From assembly GCA_913055925.1 (NCBI GenBank), contig CAJXLH010000138.1, forward strand, positions 1 to 7,014: a stretch of 7,014 bases of DNA, given 5' to 3'. This DNA comes from an uncultured Maritalea sp. (GTDB lineage Bacteria > Pseudomonadota > Alphaproteobacteria > Rhizobiales > Devosiaceae). Position 1 is the stretch's first letter. Each line of letters starts with the position of its first letter. A program made the translations under genes and the position numbers. The notes beneath the pieces are model-generated. The model saw nothing but the letters and a program-made list of their open reading frames with translations, did not search any database and had not been told where the DNA came from. Below, piece after piece: positions 1 to 4,626 of the stretch.

Positions 1-344
1 AGCTTAGCTTTAAGCTCTTCAGCTTCAGCTTTTGCAACGCCTTCTTTAACAGGCTTAGGTGCGCCTTCAACGAGATCTTTCGCTTCTTTCAAGCCAAGGC
101 CTGTGATGCCGCGAACTTCTTTAATCACGTTGATTTTCTTGTCGCCAGCAGATGTCAAGACAACGTCAAACTCGTCTTTTTCTTCTGCAGCAGCGCCACC
201 AGCGTCGCCACCAGCAACAGCAGCAACTGCAACTGGAGCAGCAGCTGAAACGCCCCATTTGTCTTCAAGCATTGTAGAAAGTTCAGATGCTTCAAGAACT
301 GTTAGAGATGATAGTTCTTCAACGAGCTTTTCTAGATCAGCCAT
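1..344 (-). CDS. rplL: 50S ribosomal protein L7/L12 (3' end outside window)
   Basis: This is the stalk protein of the large ribosomal subunit. It binds L10 as dimers and recruits translation GTPases. The first 114 codons are visible. They begin MADLEKLVEELSSLTVLEAS (N-terminal dimerisation and L10-binding helices, about residues 1-30), followed by an Ala/Gly/Val-rich hinge (about 33-53). The C-terminal factor-binding domain then starts at EKDEFDVVL and includes the typical GLGLKEAKDLVEGAPKPVKEG. Family members are about 120-126 residues, so only roughly ten residues are missing beyond position 1. The ATG at 342-344 is preceded by AAGGAAA at a good distance. The gene lies 51 bp after rplJ, the usual arrangement, in which L10 and L7/L12 are co-transcribed and controlled by the L10 leader. 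Alanine is encoded mostly by GCT and GCA, with no GCC, as expected for a very highly expressed gene. Identification is secure. Confidence 0.98.
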   Translation of the reverse strand, partial: MADLEKLVEELSSLTVLEASELSTMLEDKWGVSAAAPVAVAAVAGGDAGGAAAEEKDEFDVVLTSAGDKKINVIKEVRGITGLGLKEAKDLVEGAPKPVKEGVAKAEAEELKAK

Positions 345-395
345 TGTATTTTCCTTGTTTATTTCAATTCGAACTGTGGTGTTGATGCGAAGGCG

Positions 396-917
396 CTATG
401 CCGCTTCTTCGCCCTTTGTTGAATATGCTGAGATAACTCGCGCAATTTGACCGCCAGGTGCATTAAGAACCGCAGCAACTTTCGTTGCAGGCTGCTTAAC
501 AAGACCAGCAAGTTTCGCACGAAGTTCATCAAGACTTGGTAGATCAGCCAACGCAGCAACGTCTTTTGCTTCAAGCTTGGTTTCACCCATTGCACCGCCA
601 AGAACGACATATTTGTCATTTGACTTTGCGAACTTTGAAGAAATTTTCGCCGCTGTGATCGGATCTTCTGAGTATGTCAGAACTGTTGGACCAGTGAGGA
701 ACTCACCGAAATCCGCGATATCAGCATTTTCAAGAGCGAGCTTGGCAAGGCGGTTTTTCGCAACTTTGACATAACCACCGGCTTCTTTCATCTGCACACG
801 CAGATCTTCCATGTCGGCGACTGTCAAGCCTGAATAATGAGCTACAACGACAGAACCTGACGCGTTAAACGCATCCTGCAATGACGAGACCAGCTCTTGC
901 TTTTCCGCTTTATCCAC
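396..917 (-). CDS. rplJ: 50S ribosomal protein L10
   Basis: L10 forms the base of the L7/L12 stalk, binds 23S rRNA next to L11, and in complex with L7/L12 represses its own mRNA. From the GTG at 917 the product is 173 residues (MDKAEKQELVSSLQDAFNAS...), close to the usual 165-175. The stretch GSVVVAHYSGLTVADMEDLR and the later KVAKNRLAKLAL are hallmarks of L10; the C-terminal helix for L7/L12 binding is present. I chose GTG because GGAGAGAG lies about nine bases upstream and because alphaproteobacterial L10 proteins normally begin M-D-R/K-A-E-K. The frame stays open to a TTG at 947, but that codon lies in a hairpin, has no ribosome-binding site and adds ten atypical residues. The gene ends with TAG, 51 bp before rplL. 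The long upstream spacer contains the L10 leader. Confidence 0.95.
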   Translation of the reverse strand: MDKAEKQELVSSLQDAFNASGSVVVAHYSGLTVADMEDLRVQMKEAGGYVKVAKNRLAKLALENADIADFGEFLTGPTVLTYSEDPITAAKISSKFAKSNDKYVVLGGAMGETKLEAKDVAALADLPSLDELRAKLAGLVKQPATKVAAVLNAPGGQIARVISAYSTKGEEAA

Positions 918-936
918 TGCTTCTCTCTCCACTATT

Positions 937-958
937 GGTTTAAGCAAAAGCCTAAACC
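937..958 (-). promoter_or_regulatory. Hairpin just upstream of the rplJ ribosome-binding site
   Basis: On the transcribed strand, GGTTTAGGC and GCTTAAACC can form a 9-bp stem (one G-U pair) closed by a TTTT loop. It ends about seven bases before the GGAGAGAG that serves the GTG start at 917. It may hold the ribosome-binding site open or form part of the L10-responsive structure; the role is inferred. It is not a good terminator, because no U-run follows it. Confidence 0.45.
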
Positions 959-1099
959 GTTACAGAATGTCACTTGATGTTTCGAACGAGCCGGAACGCC
1001 AAGCAACGGTGAAATGCCTGCCGACCGGCTTTGCCACGAAACTCATGACAAACTGGCCTGTTCGAACCGAAACAAATCACCCAAAGGGCAAATAAATTC
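959..1099 (-). other. Untranslated spacer between L10 leader core and rplJ, with possible long-range pairing
   Basis: The rplA-rplJ spacer is 342 bp. This part has no convincing reading frame. It contains nested complementary arms: CGAAACA/TGTTTCG (1068-1074 with 978-984) and CCGGCT/AGCCGG (1025-1030 with 989-994). These would bring the L10 leader core closer to the rplJ start. The TTCGAAC motif occurs at 1061-1067 and again at 981-987. I see no clear sigma-70 promoter here. The structure is a hand-made suggestion only. Confidence 0.35.
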
Positions 1100-1217
1100 G
1101 GTTGTCACTCCGTCTATTGTCGGCTGGATTATTAAGCCCGTTAAGGCGCCCACAGTCTCGGACAGGTCTTAATGACCTCCTCTCGGAGATCAAATCAGGT
1201 GACCAATGGCCACCTGA
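1100..1217 (-). ncRNA. L10 leader (ribosomal protein autoregulatory element)
   Basis: This is the cis-acting mRNA element bound by the L10-(L7/L12) complex to repress rplJL. On the transcribed strand it carries the characteristic core GAGACTGTGGGCG (1159-1147). A CTTAAT (1136-1131) pairs with ATTAAG (1173-1168), and a GACGG follows further downstream (1114-1110). A 7-bp stem capped by a GAGA tetraloop (1191-1174) and a 10-bp hairpin with an ATT loop (1217-1195) lie upstream of the core. Position, between rplA and rplJ, and core sequence both match the known family. The outer boundaries are approximate, and the 1195-1217 hairpin may instead be a processing or attenuation element after rplA. 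Confidence 0.85.
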
Positions 1218-1259
1218 ATTCTTGTTTGGCGCCGCTATGCGCCCGTTCAACTCAATCGA

Positions 1260-1955
1260 TTACGACTGAACTGAAGCAACATCAACGTGAACGCCAGGGC
1301 CCATTGTTGATGAAAGCGCAACGCGCTTGATGAATGTACCTTTAGCGCCTGATGGCTTGGCTTTAGCAACAGCGTCAGTAAACGCTTTGATGTTTTCAGC
1401 CAACTTTGCTTCGTCGAAAGAAGCTTTGCCAACGCCAGCGTGCAAGATACCTGCTTTTTCAACGCGGAATTCAACAGAACCCGCTTTAGCAGCTTCAACA
1501 GCAGCTTTTACGTCTGGTGTAACTGTGCCAACTTTTGGGTTTGGCATAAGGTTACGTGGACCCAAAACTTTACCCAAGCGACCAACCAAAGGCATCATGT
1601 CAGGAGTTGCAATGCAGCGATCGAAATCGATATTGCCTTTTTGCACTTCTTCAACGAGCTCTTCAGCACCAACGATATCTGCGCCTGCAGCTTTCGCTTC
1701 GTCAGCTTTCGCGTCACGAGCAAAAACAGCAACACGAACCGAACGACCTGTGCCGTTTGGTAGCGCAACAACGCCACGAACCATTTGGTCGGCGTGACGT
1801 GGGTCAACACCAAGGTTCATTGCGATTTCGATGGTTTCATCGAATTTAGCGCTCGCATTGCCTTTTACAAGAGCAACAGCCTCTTCCAAGGCGTACAACT
1901 TTTTGCGATCAACAGCTTCACGAGCAGCTGCAGTACGTTTACCTACTTTAGCCAT
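1260..1955 (-). CDS. rplA: 50S ribosomal protein L1
   Basis: L1 binds helices 76-78 of 23S rRNA and forms the mobile stalk that moves deacylated tRNA out of the E site. In many bacteria it also represses the L11-L1 mRNA. The 231-residue product has the usual length. The family signature is clear at about residues 112-134 (DRCIATPDMMPLVGRLGKVL, then GPR), followed by NLMPNPKVGTVTPD. Residues 163-175 (FRVEKAGILHAGVG) and the C-terminal SSTMGPGVHVD are also typical. The ATG lies five bases after the rplK stop. Its AGGAG ribosome-binding site sits within the last two sense codons of rplK, which implies translational coupling. The gene ends with TAA and is followed by the long L10 leader region. 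Identification is secure. Confidence 0.98.
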   Translation of the reverse strand: MAKVGKRTAAAREAVDRKKLYALEEAVALVKGNASAKFDETIEIAMNLGVDPRHADQMVRGVVALPNGTGRSVRVAVFARDAKADEAKAAGADIVGAEELVEEVQKGNIDFDRCIATPDMMPLVGRLGKVLGPRNLMPNPKVGTVTPDVKAAVEAAKAGSVEFRVEKAGILHAGVGKASFDEAKLAENIKAFTDAVAKAKPSGAKGTFIKRVALSSTMGPGVHVDVASVQS

Positions 1956-1960
1956 TTCGC

Positions 1961-2389
1961 TTACTCCTGAACCTCAAGACCCATCGCGCGGGCAGAGCCA
2001 GCGATCTGACGCATTGCTGCTTCAATATCGTGCGCGTTCAAGTCTTTCATTTTCTTCTCAGCGATTTCACGCAATTGATCTTGCGAGATTGACGCTGGTA
2101 CTTCGTGACCAGGCTTTTGAGAACCTTTTTGAAGCTTCAAAGTTTGCTTCAAGAAGTAGCTCACTGGCGGTTGCTTCATTGTGTATGTGAAGCTTTTGTC
2201 CGCGAAAATAGTGATCGTCACCGGAATCGGTGCGTTCTTTTCCATTTCCTGCGTCGCCGCGTTAAACGCCTTACAGAATTCCATGATGTTCAAACCACGC
2301 TGACCTAGCGCTGGTCCGATTGGGGGTGACGGCGAGGCTGAACCTGCCGGCACTTGGAGCTTCAAATAGCCCTCAATCTTTTTTGCCAT
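1961..2389 (-). CDS. rplK: 50S ribosomal protein L11
   Basis: L11 binds the GTPase-associated centre of 23S rRNA and is needed for factor-dependent GTP hydrolysis and, in many bacteria, for RelA activation. The product is 142 residues, the standard length. The N-terminal domain contains the proline-rich SPPIGPALGQRGLNIMEFCK (about residues 21-40). The RNA-binding C-terminal domain runs from about residue 76 and contains KMKDLNAHDIEAAMRQIAGS and ARAMGLEV, the family signature. Residues 17-20 read GSAS where many relatives have GAAN, a minor variation. TATAAGG lies seven bases before the ATG. It is the first of the tightly packed rplK-rplA pair, 113 bp downstream of nusG, with a possible L1-binding element in that spacer. 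Confidence 0.98.
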   Translation of the reverse strand: MAKKIEGYLKLQVPAGSASPSPPIGPALGQRGLNIMEFCKAFNAATQEMEKNAPIPVTITIFADKSFTYTMKQPPVSYFLKQTLKLQKGSQKPGHEVPASISQDQLREIAEKKMKDLNAHDIEAAMRQIAGSARAMGLEVQE

Positions 2390-2437
2390 TGTCGTGCCTT
2401 ATAATTTGCGCCTGCAACATGCAGACTGTTCACAACC

Positions 2438-2492
2438 CGTGCGGTCCGAGCTTCAGGTATTAGCTTGGCAAGCCAACACACTCTCCCACACG
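2438..2492 (-). promoter_or_regulatory. Possible L1-binding autoregulatory element upstream of rplK
   Basis: In the nusG-rplK spacer, the transcribed strand can pair CGTGTGG (2492-2486) with CCGCACG (2444-2438), seven pairs with one G-U. GAG (2485-2483) can then pair with CTC (2450-2448), leaving a three-base GGA bulge on one side. The strand includes GTGGGAG (2489-2483), also found in the L1 site of 23S rRNA as I recall it. L1 is known to repress the L11-L1 mRNA through an rRNA-like site in this place in other bacteria. The assignment here rests on position, shape and a short motif, so it is tentative. Confidence 0.35.
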
Positions 2493-2502
2493 ATTTAATG
2501 GG

Positions 2503-3033
2503 TTAAGCCTTTTCGACTTGCCCATATTCCAATTCGACCGGCGTCGCACGACCAAAGATTGAAACCTCAACCTTGAGCCTTGCACGCTCCTCATCCACCT
2601 CTTCAACGATACCGTTAAAGCTCGCAAATGGGCCGTCTGATACGCGAACCGTTTCGCCAACTTCAAAGCTGATAGATGGCTTCGGACGATCCACACCTTC
2701 TTGTACCTGATGCAAAATCGCATTCGCCTCTGCTTCCGAAATCGGAATAGGCTTATGCTCAGAACCCAAAAAGCCAGTGACCTTTGGTGTATTCTTGATC
2801 AAGTGAAATGTCTCATCGGTCAGTTCCATTTTCACAAGAACATAACCAGGGAAAAATTTGCGCTCTGCGTCAACCTTGCGGCCGCGGCGCACTTCAACAA
2901 CCTTCTCGGTTGGCACCAAAACATCGTCAAATAGATGATCGAGCCCTTTGCTCACCACACCTTCTTTGATCGATTCAGCGACCTTGCGCTCGAAATTCGA
3001 ATAAGCCTGGACGATATACCAGCGTTTTGCCAT
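2503..3033 (-). CDS. nusG: Transcription termination/antitermination protein NusG
   Basis: NusG binds RNA polymerase, reduces pausing, and links polymerase to Rho or to ribosomal protein S10. The product is 176 residues, the usual length. The NGN domain covers about residues 1-110, starting KRWYIVQAYSNFERKVAE and including the conserved FFPGYVLVKM (60-69). The KOW domain occupies about 124-173, with VGETVRVSDGPFASFNGIVE and the final VELEYGQVEK. No insertion or fusion is seen. AAGG lies about ten bases before the ATG at 3031-3033. The gene follows secE by 32 bp and is almost certainly co-transcribed with it. Identification is secure. Confidence 0.98.
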   Translation of the reverse strand: MAKRWYIVQAYSNFERKVAESIKEGVVSKGLDHLFDDVLVPTEKVVEVRRGRKVDAERKFFPGYVLVKMELTDETFHLIKNTPKVTGFLGSEHKPIPISEAEANAILHQVQEGVDRPKPSISFEVGETVRVSDGPFASFNGIVEEVDEERARLKVEVSIFGRATPVELEYGQVEKA

Positions 3034-3065
3034 CAGTGAAAAACCTTAAAGCCCAACAACCTCAC

Positions 3066-3260
3066 TTAGCCAATGCTAAGCAAGAAACCTACAAACCAAG
3101 CTACAATTTGGTCCGCCGCTAAGAAGAACACACTCGCCAAAGCAACCATGATCAAAACCATGATTGTTGAGATCAAAGTCTCATTGCGCGTAGGCCAAAC
3201 GACCTTTGCAACTTCCGAACGGACCTGCTGCAAAAATGTAAACGGATTTGTCCGCGCCAT
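3066..3260 (-). CDS. secE: Preprotein translocase subunit SecE
   Basis: SecE is the small essential clamp subunit of the SecYEG channel in the inner membrane. The product is 64 residues, the short single-span form typical of alphaproteobacteria (E. coli has three spans). The conserved amphipathic segment EVAKVVWPTRNET is at residues 16-28 and is followed by one hydrophobic membrane helix at about 30-62. AAGGGA lies five to six bases before the ATG, which fixes the start. It is the first gene of the secE-nusG pair. No tRNA-Trp gene, a common upstream neighbour in related bacteria, is found in the 243 bp before it; instead there is a divergent gene for an exported protein. Confidence 0.97.
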   Translation of the reverse strand: MARTNPFTFLQQVRSEVAKVVWPTRNETLISTIMVLIMVALASVFFLAADQIVAWFVGFLLSIG

Positions 3261-3314
3261 AATAATCCCTTGATTCTACTAACGAAACTAAAGTTCGTGT
3301 GCCCATAACCAAAT

Positions 3315-3339
3315 AGCCGCGCGAGTCGCCCGCACGGCT
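3315..3339 (-). promoter_or_regulatory. Stable hairpin in the secE 5' untranslated region
   Basis: The arms AGCCGTGCG and CGCGCGGCT form a 9-bp GC-rich stem (one G-U) with a GGCGACT loop. If the proposed promoter at 3349-3377 is right, transcription starts within a few bases of this stem, so the secE mRNA would begin with a strong hairpin, an arrangement known to protect transcripts from 5'-end-dependent decay. No U-run follows, so it is not a terminator. Confidence 0.5.
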
Positions 3340-3348
3340 GGAGTTGGT

Positions 3349-3377
3349 GTAATAGACCCAGTTTAACGAAAACGCAA
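3349..3377 (-). promoter_or_regulatory. Candidate sigma-70-type promoter for secE-nusG
   Basis: The minus strand has TTGCGT (3377-3372), a 17-bp spacer and TATTAC (3354-3349). Three of six and four of six bases match the general housekeeping consensus. A competing -35-like TTGACG lies at 3393-3388 but lacks a well-spaced -10. The site is about 90 bp upstream of the secE start codon. Confidence 0.35.
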
Positions 3378-3473
3378 CCCCAAAGGGCGTCAATTTTCAA
3401 CGCCTAACGTATTTCAATTCCAGCACAAAACCTAAACACCGCGTTCATCCGAAGTTCAGTGACCGCTTTCTAG

Positions 3474-3503
3474 GTTCCCCGCACCAATTGCAACAAGGGG
3501 AAC
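3474..3503 (+). promoter_or_regulatory. Hairpin masking the ribosome-binding site of the exported-protein gene
   Basis: GTTCCCC (3474-3480) and GGGGAAC (3497-3503) are exact complements, giving a 7-bp stem (five G-C, two A-U pairs) around a 16-base loop. The right arm contains the AGGGGA-type ribosome-binding site and ends on the base before the ATG at 3504. Folding would hide the ribosome-binding site. Translation may therefore depend on a factor, small RNA, temperature or ligand that opens it. The pairing is seen directly; the regulatory role is inferred. Confidence 0.5.
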
Positions 3504-4166
3504 ATGATGCAAACCAAACGAAAACTAGCACTAACGACCGCGATTTTCGCAACCGCATTTTCTGTTGGCGCCGCCCAGGCCGCTGACTGGATTGACGCCG
3601 TATCAGTTCAAAACAACGGCATTGACGTAGTCCCAATTGAGGTCAAATCGAACGGGCATAGCTACACAAGCATAAAAACCAACAAACACCGCTTCTCATT
3701 CAGCCTTTACGCCAAAGCCAAAAGCGGAAAACGCATCGTTGCAGCTGCGCTTGGCACATCCAACGCCACGAATTACTTTGAAGCGGATGGCTCCGGCCAT
3801 TGGACAAAGCGTTTTAACGGCCGCGACGTTGCCAACGGCACCCTGCGCACCTGGCAAACAAATCGACAATTTGATGTGCCCGTTTCCAAAATCAATTGGG
3901 TCGGTCAAAACCCGGTTGAGCGCTGCAACGCACTATTGGCCAGTAAACGAGCACAAGGCAGCTCACGCTTTAGCATTCTCAACAAGGTCCAAAGCACTTC
4001 GGCTAAGGCCTACTTTAAGCTCAATGCAGTGGCCGCGAGAAAGAACAAGGCGAAAAATCACTCCTGGACAATCAGCTCATCGACCGATCAGAGCCATTCA
4101 ATGCAATACACTGTGTCTGTGAAATGCCTGCCAAGCAGCACCGTCGGCAACAAAATCATGAACTGA
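3504..4166 (+). CDS. Exported basic protein of unknown function
   Basis: I do not recognise this family. The 220-residue product starts with a clear Sec signal peptide: basic MMQTKRK, a hydrophobic stretch at about residues 8-24, and an AQA-A cleavage site after about residue 26. The mature protein is probably periplasmic or secreted. It is strongly basic: by hand count about 27 Lys/Arg against 10 Asp/Glu. It has exactly two cysteines (141 and 208), well placed for one disulfide. Alternating polar and hydrophobic residues with many Ser, Thr and Asn suggest a beta-rich fold; I see no catalytic motif, lipobox or further membrane span. The start is the first of two adjacent ATGs (3504 and 3507), next to AAGGGGAAC, which lies in a masking hairpin. 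It is transcribed away from secE and ends before a terminator-like repeat, so it is probably monocistronic. Confidence 0.85.
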   Translation: MMQTKRKLALTTAIFATAFSVGAAQAADWIDAVSVQNNGIDVVPIEVKSNGHSYTSIKTNKHRFSFSLYAKAKSGKRIVAAALGTSNATNYFEADGSGHWTKRFNGRDVANGTLRTWQTNRQFDVPVSKINWVGQNPVERCNALLASKRAQGSSRFSILNKVQSTSAKAYFKLNAVAARKNKAKNHSWTISSSTDQSHSMQYTVSVKCLPSSTVGNKIMN

Positions 4167-4174
4167 TTGATAGC

Positions 4175-4223
4175 AAACCAAAGACACCATGATGCCGTGC
4201 AATAGCGCGGCATCGTTTGGTTT
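4175..4223. terminator. Bidirectional terminator between convergent genes
   Basis: An inner stem GATGCCG (4191-4197) with CGGCATC (4208-4214) is flanked by outer arms AAACCAAA (4175-4182) and TTTGGTTT (4216-4223). The plus-strand transcript has a U-rich GTTTGGTTT after the stem; the minus-strand transcript has a similar but more distant U-rich tail. It serves the exported-protein gene and the HxlR-type gene. The right arm overlaps two bases of the TAA stop of the latter. Confidence 0.75.
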
Positions 4224-4551
4224 ATGCCTTTGTCCCAATTTCGCTCGCCCACTTTTTTGCCCAACCGCGCAATGGATCAAGTTCGTCCATCAGTTCGGCG
4301 CCAAGCGGCGATAGCGTGTAGCCCTGATCTGATTGTACAATCAATTTCGCCTCCGACAGCATTTTCAGCCGACCATTCATCACCGATGGCGAAACACCAC
4401 CGCACGCCGATTGTAATCCGCGAAATGTTTTCGGCCCCTGCCGCAACTCCCACATCAGGCGTAAATTCCAGCGCTGCCCCAACAAATCAAACAGTGCCAT
4501 AATCGGCACACCACTTGTTGATCCGCGCACTGGCTTGTTCGGTAAAACCAT
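4222..4551 (-). CDS. HxlR-family winged-helix transcriptional regulator
   Basis: HxlR-type regulators are small dimeric winged-helix DNA-binding proteins, often controlling a divergent gene in response to electrophiles, oxidants or metabolites. The 109-residue product shows the family layout: IMALFDLLGQRWNLRLMWEL (17-36), then GPKTFRGLQSACGGVSPSVM (39-58) and NGRLKMLSEAKLI covering the helix-turn-helix (recognition helix about 53-66), the wing with GYTLSPLG (77-84), and the final LRGWAKKWASEIG. The N-terminal cysteine that senses thiol stress in some members is absent (glycines at 10 and 14); the only cysteine is Cys50. The ATG at 4551 is preferred over Met18 because the leading helix is needed for dimerisation and matches relatives, though its ribosome-binding site is weak. 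The divergent yciI-like gene is the likely target, together with autoregulation. Confidence 0.9.
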   Translation of the reverse strand: MVLPNKPVRGSTSGVPIMALFDLLGQRWNLRLMWELRQGPKTFRGLQSACGGVSPSVMNGRLKMLSEAKLIVQSDQGYTLSPLGAELMDELDPLRGWAKKWASEIGTKA

Positions 4552-4558
4552 AAGGAAT

Positions 4559-4623
4559 TGACTCGCTTCTTTTTTAGTAGCATAACAATGCTTCTATTTT
4601 CGTAGCACAACAAACGAGCGAGT
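4559..4623. promoter_or_regulatory. Repeat-rich divergent control region, likely HxlR-type operator
   Basis: The 75-bp spacer between the divergent regulator and yciI-like genes contains GTAGCATAACAA (4577-4588) and GTAGCACAACAA (4602-4613), a direct repeat matching at 11 of 12 bases with starts 25 bp apart. The palindrome AGCAT-AACA-ATGCT occupies 4579-4592. Outer arms ACTCGC (4561-4566) and GCGAGT (4618-4623) are inverted copies near each gene start. A TATTTT (4595-4600) between the repeats could be a -10 for the yciI-like gene, but I see no good -35. Such symmetry fits regulator binding sites; the link to the adjacent regulator is inferred. Confidence 0.5.
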
Positions 4624-4626
4624 TCC

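Noticed and set aside
103..450. A 115-codon plus-strand open frame opposite rplL
   Set aside because: Low-complexity Ala/Ser/Thr product antisense to rplL, with no ribosome-binding site of note.
918..947. Upstream TTG start for L10 at 947
   Set aside because: The TTG lies in a hairpin and has no ribosome-binding site. The GTG at 917 has GGAGAGAG upstream and gives the normal L10 N-terminus.
1061..1068. GGTTCGAA on the minus strand, like the T-arm of a tRNA
   Set aside because: No acceptor, D or anticodon stem can be built around it, and no CCA-end context is seen. It fits better as part of the rplJ leader.
1327..1797. A 156-codon plus-strand open frame opposite rplA
   Set aside because: It is an antisense shadow of a strongly conserved gene. 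Its Ala/Ser/Thr-rich product is what the complement of rplA codons would give.
2465..2476. TTGGC-TT-GCCAA as a nusG terminator
   Set aside because: Short stem with a too-small loop and no U-run. It is more likely the tip of the proposed L1-site structure.
3315..3339. Hairpin in the secE leader as a terminator of an upstream gene
   Set aside because: No U-run follows the stem, and no minus-strand gene lies directly upstream.
3181..3393. A 70-codon minus-strand open frame overlapping the secE leader and 5' end
   Set aside because: It overlaps secE in another frame, covers the proposed promoter and hairpin, and its product shows no family resemblance.
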